Source of the DNA: Cypionkella sp049896245 | GTDB taxonomy: Bacteria; Pseudomonadota; Alphaproteobacteria; Rhodobacterales; Rhodobacteraceae | Assembly (NCBI RefSeq): GCF_049896245.1 | Contig: NZ_JAFCTX010000017.1 | Coordinates: 23,037 to 87,036, forward strand | Reading direction: 5' to 3' | Length of the DNA: 64,000 nt | The notes under the pieces: model-generated | Databases searched by the model: none | Told to the model about the DNA's origin: nothing | What the model saw: only the letters and a program-made list of their open reading frames with translations | Shown: positions 60,028 through 64,000 of the stretch, in pieces | Layout: every line of letters starts with the position of its first letter | Numbering within the stretch: position 1 is the first letter of the stretch | Program-made: the position numbers and the translations under genes

Positions 60028-63000
60028 CGGCATATGCTGAGCTCTGCGTCACCTCGAACTTCACCTTCCTCAAAGGCGCGTCACACCCTGAAGAATTGGT
60101 GACCCGCGCCGCTGAGCTCGGGCTTGCGGCGATTGCCATCACCGATCGCAACTCAGTCGCCGGTGTGGTGCGCGCGTTTTCGGCGCTGAAAGAGCTGACC
60201 CGGTTGCGGGATGAGGCCCGGAATGCATCACAATCCGTGCAGGACGGCCCCGAGATCCGCTCGCAGCGGGTGATGGATCATTCCAGCCGTCAGACTGTGC
60301 CGCATTTTTCCGGCGGGACAGCAGCACCGAGCTTGCCAGACATCCCGTTGCCAAAGTTGATTGCGGGCGCGCGGCTGTGTTTCACCGACAGCGCTGTGGA
60401 ATGGATCGCGCTGCCAAAAGACATTACCGCTTGGTCGCGGCTGACCCGGTTGCTCTCGCTCGGCAAACAGCGCGCCGAGAAGGGTCAGTGTCATCTGACG
60501 CAAGCTGATCTGCTGGACTGGGGTGCGGGCATGGTGCTGATCGCGGTGCCGCGCGATCCGATGCAAGGTGGCAGTGGTAGCGCCAAGCGGGTCACGTCTG
60601 ATCTCATCCGCATCGCCCGCGCGTTTCCGGGGCAGAGCTATCTCGGAGCGGCACCTTCCTACGATGGCTGTGATCAGCAACGTTTGGACCGCTTGGCGGG
60701 CACATCGCAGACAACAAATCTGCCACTGGTGGCACTTGGTGAGGTGTTGATGCACCGCTCAAGTCGCAGACCGCTGGCAGACGTGCTGACCTGCATGCGG
60801 GAAGGCTGCACCATCGACACGCTTGGAACCCGCCGGTTGGCCAATGGTGAGCACCGGCTCAAATCGGGGTCGGAGATGGCGCGGCTGTTTCACCGTTACC
60901 CCGCGGCCATCAAGCGCACCGTCGAGATTGCCGCCACCTGCGCTTTCAGCTTGGGCGATCTGCGTTACCAATATCCCGATGAGGCGCTGGAAGATGAACC
61001 GGCGCAGATCCGGCTGGAGCGGCTGTCGCGCGAAGGCTTGCACTGGCGCTATCCCAACGGCGCACCGCCCAAGATCATTCACCGCGTCGAGAAAGAGCTG
61101 AACTTGATCCGCGAGATCGCATATGCGCCGTATTTCCTCACCGTGCATGACATCGTGCAGTTCGCCCGCTCCAAAGGCATTCTCTGCCAAGGTCGCGGTT
61201 CTGCGGCCAACTCCGTGGTCTGCTATCTACTGGGTGTCACCGAGGTGCCGCCGGAATCCATAACGCTGATCTTTGAGCGATTCATCAGCAAAGAGCGCGG
61301 CGAGCCGCCAGACATCGACGTTGATTTCGAGCACGAGCGCCGCGAAGAGGTCATCCAGTGGATTTACGAGCGTTACGGTCGCCATCGGGCCGGGCTGACT
61401 GCGACGGTCATTCACCTGCGCAGCCGTGCTGCGATCCGTGAGGTTGGCAAAGCGATGGGTCTGAGCCAAGACGTCATCGCACGACTGTCGGGGCAAATCT
61501 GGGGCCATTCTTCTGCCGCGCCCAACGAAGACCGTATGCGCGAGGCCGGCATTGATCCCGCTTATCGTCGTGTCCAACTGGCGGGCCAGTTGATCGCTGA
61601 GGTCATCGGCTTTCCACGCCATCTGAGCCAGCATGTTGGCGGCTTCGTCATCACGCACGGCAGGCTGGATGAACTGTGCCCGATTGAGAATGCGGCGATG
61701 GAAGATCGCACCGTGATCGAGTGGGACAAAGACGACATCGACGCGCTGGGGTTGCTGAAGGTTGATATACTCGCCCTTGGCATGCTGACCTGCATCCGCA
61801 AAGCCTTTGGCCTGCTGAAGGATTTTCGCGGTAAAAACCAGACCCTCGCCAATGTGCCGGCCGAAGATTCCGCCGTCTACGACATGCTCTGCCGAGCCGA
61901 TGCGATTGGCACGTTTCAAGTGGAAAGCCGCGCCCAGCTGAACTTCCTGCCCCGCATGAGACCCCGCAAGTTTTATGATCTGGTCTGCGAAGTCGCCATT
62001 GTGCGCCCCGGTCCGATCCAAGGCGGCATGGTGAATCCGTTCATCAATCGCCGCCAAGGCAAGGAGAAGGTCGAAGACCTTGGACCTGCGCTGATGGAGG
62101 TGTTGGGGCGCACCTATGGTGTTCCTTTGTTCCAAGAACAAGCGATGCAAATCGCTGTGGTCGCGGCAGGATTCACCCCAGCCGAAGCCGACCGACTGCG
62201 CCGCTCGCTCGCGACTTTCAAGCGCATGGGCACCATCGGCGGTTTCCGAGATCGCTTCATTTCCGGCATGCTGTCGCGCGGCTATGATGGCGACTTTGCC
62301 ACGCGTTGTTTTGCGCAGATCGAAGGCTTTGGCAGCTATGGTTTCCCCGAAAGCCATGCAGCCAGTTTTGCGCGGCTGGTCTACATCTCGTCTTGGCTGA
62401 AGTGCCATCATCAAGCGATCTTCACCTGCGCACTGCTGAACAGCCAGCCAATGGGGTTTTACGCGCCCGCCCAACTGGTGCGCGATGCCCGCGATCATGA
62501 TGTCGAGGTGCGCCCGGTCTCGGTCAACCATTCGTTCTGGGACTGCACCATCGAGCCGCGTGCGGATGGTGCGCTGGCGCTGCGGCTGGGGTTTCGTCAG
62601 ATCAAGGGTATGCGCGAAGAGGATGCCGTTTGGATCTCAACCTCGCGCGGCAATGGCTATTCTGATGTCGAAAGCCTGTGGCGCAGGGCTGGTGTAAGAC
62701 CGGATGTGTTGGAGCGGCTGGCCGAGGCGGATGCCTTCGCTCCCTTGGGCCTGAACCGCCGCAGCGCCCTTTGGGATGCCAAAGCCCTTGCCGGACCAGC
62801 GCCGTTGCCACTGTTCGGGGCAGACGGCGAGGGAGGCATTGAACCTGCGGTGACCTTGCCTCAGATGACGCTCGGTCACGAGGTGATCGAGGATTACCTG
62901 TCGCTGCGGCTCTCGCTACGTGCGCACCCGATGGAGCTACTGCGCCCAAAGCTTTCCGAGAGCTTGCCGCATGATCGCCTGCAACACAGCAAAGGCCGGG

Positions 63001-63383
63001 TTATCGTCACTGGATTGGTCATCACCCGCCAACGCCCCGGCACAGCGTCAGGCGTGATCTTCCTGACGCTGGAGGATGAGACCGGCACGGCAAACATCGT
63101 GGTGTGGAAGCAGGTCTATGAAACCTTCCGCAAAGCGGTGATCGCTGGACGCTTGCTGCGCGTCACAGGCAGAATTGAGCGCGACGGGCCAGTCGTGCAT
63201 CTGATCGCCGAGCGGATTGAGGATATCTCTCCGCTGCTGGCGACCCTCGGGCGGCCGGTGATGATTGAGCCCAATGATGGGCGGGCCGATGAGACCAAGC
63301 GCCCCGTTGGCGGCAGCGTCAGATCGGCGCATCATCCGCGCGAGCAGGCCAAGGTGCTGTTTCCGAGCCGGGATTTCCACTAG
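60024..63383 (+). CDS. dnaE2: Error-prone DNA polymerase DnaE2
   Basis: 1119 residues. C-family polymerase for SOS-induced translesion synthesis. N-terminal PHP domain (AELCVTSNFTFLKGASHPEELVTRAAELGLAAIAITDRNS), polymerase core with catalytic PPDIDVDFEHERREEVIQWIYERYG, CQGRGSAANSVVCYLLGVTEVPP, YGVPLFQEQAMQIAVVAAGFTPAEAD, FPESHAASFARLVYISSWLKCHH, and a C-terminal OB domain (VIVTGLVITRQRPGTASGVIFLTLEDETG). The PHP domain lacks some metal ligands, as usual in DnaE2. Last gene of the SOS unit. Confidence 0.96.
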   Translation: MTAYAELCVTSNFTFLKGASHPEELVTRAAELGLAAIAITDRNSVAGVVRAFSALKELTRLRDEARNASQSVQDGPEIRSQRVMDHSSRQTVPHFSGGTAAPSLPDIPLPKLIAGARLCFTDSAVEWIALPKDITAWSRLTRLLSLGKQRAEKGQCHLTQADLLDWGAGMVLIAVPRDPMQGGSGSAKRVTSDLIRIARAFPGQSYLGAAPSYDGCDQQRLDRLAGTSQTTNLPLVALGEVLMHRSSRRPLADVLTCMREGCTIDTLGTRRLANGEHRLKSGSEMARLFHRYPAAIKRTVEIAATCAFSLGDLRYQYPDEALEDEPAQIRLERLSREGLHWRYPNGAPPKIIHRVEKELNLIREIAYAPYFLTVHDIVQFARSKGILCQGRGSAANSVVCYLLGVTEVPPESITLIFERFISKERGEPPDIDVDFEHERREEVIQWIYERYGRHRAGLTATVIHLRSRAAIREVGKAMGLSQDVIARLSGQIWGHSSAAPNEDRMREAGIDPAYRRVQLAGQLIAEVIGFPRHLSQHVGGFVITHGRLDELCPIENAAMEDRTVIEWDKDDIDALGLLKVDILALGMLTCIRKAFGLLKDFRGKNQTLANVPAEDSAVYDMLCRADAIGTFQVESRAQLNFLPRMRPRKFYDLVCEVAIVRPGPIQGGMVNPFINRRQGKEKVEDLGPALMEVLGRTYGVPLFQEQAMQIAVVAAGFTPAEADRLRRSLATFKRMGTIGGFRDRFISGMLSRGYDGDFATRCFAQIEGFGSYGFPESHAASFARLVYISSWLKCHHQAIFTCALLNSQPMGFYAPAQLVRDARDHDVEVRPVSVNHSFWDCTIEPRADGALALRLGFRQIKGMREEDAVWISTSRGNGYSDVESLWRRAGVRPDVLERLAEADAFAPLGLNRRSALWDAKALAGPAPLPLFGADGEGGIEPAVTLPQMTLGHEVIEDYLSLRLSLRAHPMELLRPKLSESLPHDRLQHSKGRVIVTGLVITRQRPGTASGVIFLTLEDETGTANIVVWKQVYETFRKAVIAGRLLRVTGRIERDGPVVHLIAERIEDISPLLATLGRPVMIEPNDGRADETKRPVGGSVRSAHHPREQAKVLFPSRDFH

Positions 63384-63504
63384 GCTACATCGGCGAACGC
63401 AACATCAGTCCATCACACAATACAGAAGACCGTGATCTACGGCCGATAAATATTGGTTGTCGCGATGACAAGCCGCAAATACTGTCACCGAAAAGGAGCG
63501 CGCT

Positions 63505-63906
63505 ATGACAAACGTCTTCGTCGCCTATGCCTCAGGCAACAGTTACCACAACAAAATCATTGAAGACGCCAGCAGATACGCCTCCACTCCTGCGCGCACT
63601 GTGACTGCATGGTCTCAAAAAGACACATCTGGAGTGGCCGTGGCAAGATCAGTTGAAACCTGGATAGATACTGCCGACGCGTTTGTTGCAGATATTTCGG
63701 GCGTTAATGACAATGTAACCTACGAACTAGGCTACGCTATTGGACGAGGTTTGCCGACAAGACTGACACGGTCATCTCACGCCACTTTCAAACACGTCCA
63801 GGATATCGGTCTGTTAGATACATTAGGTCACGACACATACGATCTCACGGCGGCATTAACGAAAATATTATCGAAAAAGGAGGCTCTGTTGCACAAATCA
63901 GCCTGA
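63505..63906 (+). CDS. TIR/nucleoside-deoxyribosyltransferase-like protein, 3' end cut by an IS
   Basis: 133-codon frame behind AAAAGGAG. Pattern: NVFVAYASGNSYHNKIIEDA, VTAWSQKDTSGVAVARSVETWIDTADAFVADISGVNDNVTYELGYAIGRGLP. The ADAFVADIS and NVTYELGYAIG segments are shared by TIR-like NAD-processing domains and nucleoside deoxyribosyltransferases, where the YE glutamate is catalytic. The last eight codons lie inside an insertion-sequence end starting at 63882, so the original protein was longer and the native C-terminus is lost. Family members occur in antiviral defence, but this assignment is tentative. Confidence 0.6.
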   Translation: MTNVFVAYASGNSYHNKIIEDASRYASTPARTVTAWSQKDTSGVAVARSVETWIDTADAFVADISGVNDNVTYELGYAIGRGLPTRLTRSSHATFKHVQDIGLLDTLGHDTYDLTAALTKILSKKEALLHKSA

Positions 63907-64000
63907 GGTCGAGTTTTCCCTTCCGCTGGACAGAGTCATCCCACACGTTGAGTTTGCGGCGTTCCAAGTGCCGTAAATCGGTTCAGGATCGCCGCCCTGA
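63882..64000. mobile_element. Insertion sequence end, IS5-like (continues beyond the window)
   Basis: The boundary is GGCTCTGTTGCACAAATC at 63882, a terminal inverted repeat of the type found on IS5-family elements. Inside it, a transposase C-terminus reads on the minus strand and enters from beyond the right edge. The element disrupts the TIR-like gene. The other terminus and the target duplication are outside the window. Confidence 0.72.
63936..64000 (-). CDS. IS5-family transposase, C-terminal fragment
   Basis: Only the last 20 codons are visible (AAILNRFTALGTPQTQRVG, then TGA at 63938-63936). The NRFTALGTP tail resembles the end of IS5-type transposases as I recall them, and it ends about 54 bases from the IS terminus, as expected. 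Truncated by the window edge. Confidence 0.65.
   Translation of the reverse strand, partial: RAAILNRFTALGTPQTQRVG

Noticed and set aside
61227..62531. 434-codon minus-strand frame
   Set aside because: Antisense to dnaE2, with no recognisable domain.
1..64000. CRISPR array
   Set aside because: No regularly spaced repeats or cas genes were seen anywhere in the window.

Overview
The window looks like chromosomal DNA of an alphaproteobacterium, most likely a Rhodobacteraceae (Rhodobacter/Roseobacter-type) species. The reasons are high GC; the dnaG-rpoD pair; a soxBDAG sarcosine oxidase operon; a hom, glpX, recJ neighbourhood; TadE/TadG-type surface proteins; a GTTC-N7-GTTC type SOS box in front of imuA-imuB-dnaE2; and an alphaproteobacterial tRNA-Glu. 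This assignment comes from gene content and motif style only; no database search was possible.

Layout. (1) 1-5 kb: the tail of a GGDEF protein, then a minus-strand sulfate ABC import operon (binding protein, cysT, cysW, cysA) facing an Lrp/AsnC regulator. (2) 5-8.8 kb: a compact minus-strand operon that resembles quinone/electrophile detoxification (DoxX, VOC dioxygenase-like, glutathionyl-hydroquinone reductase, carboxylesterase) behind a LysR gene broken by one amber codon. (3) 8.9-10.9 kb: a decayed integrase between a 16-bp copy of the tRNA-Glu 3' end and an intact tRNA-Glu, then a lytic transglycosylase and a second identical tRNA-Glu. (4) 10.9-16.8 kb: housekeeping genes recJ, glpX, hom, a small lipoprotein and a pirin. 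(5) 16.9-21.7 kb: two TadE-like and two paralogous von Willebrand-A TadG-like proteins without the rest of a tad locus. (6) 22-34.4 kb: glutamate dehydrogenase, soxBDAG with an M20 hydrolase, dnaG and rpoD.

(7) 34.4 kb to the end looks like accessory DNA. It begins with an orphan 3' fragment of a tRNA gene and an XRE-like protein. A roughly 14-kb plus-strand operon follows: a sugar-type ABC importer whose ATPase is fused to a PEBP (YbhB/RKIP-like) domain, an SCP2-like protein, an alpha/beta hydrolase, two permeases, a proteorhodopsin homologue lacking the retinal lysine, a large flotillin, a small membrane protein and a sodium:solute symporter-like protein. It leads into a LysR-controlled cluster (acyl-CoA dehydrogenase, MmgE/PrpD, MaoC/HTD2-type hydratase, CaiB/BaiF CoA-transferase, CitE-like lyase, succinate-semialdehyde-type dehydrogenase) whose content matches the itaconate-degradation genes known from Pseudomonas aeruginosa. 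After a decayed stretch come the SOS-controlled imuA-imuB-dnaE2 mutagenesis cassette, and a TIR/deoxyribosyltransferase-like gene cut by an IS5-type insertion that runs off the window.

The most unusual element is the 35.5-48.5 kb operon. A rhodopsin fold that cannot bind retinal, a flotillin and a PEBP-fused ABC ATPase sit together in one transcription unit next to a C5-dicarboxylate CoA pathway. The working idea, an inference only, is that it imports and processes a lipophilic or esterified compound whose acid part is then broken down to acetyl-CoA and pyruvate.
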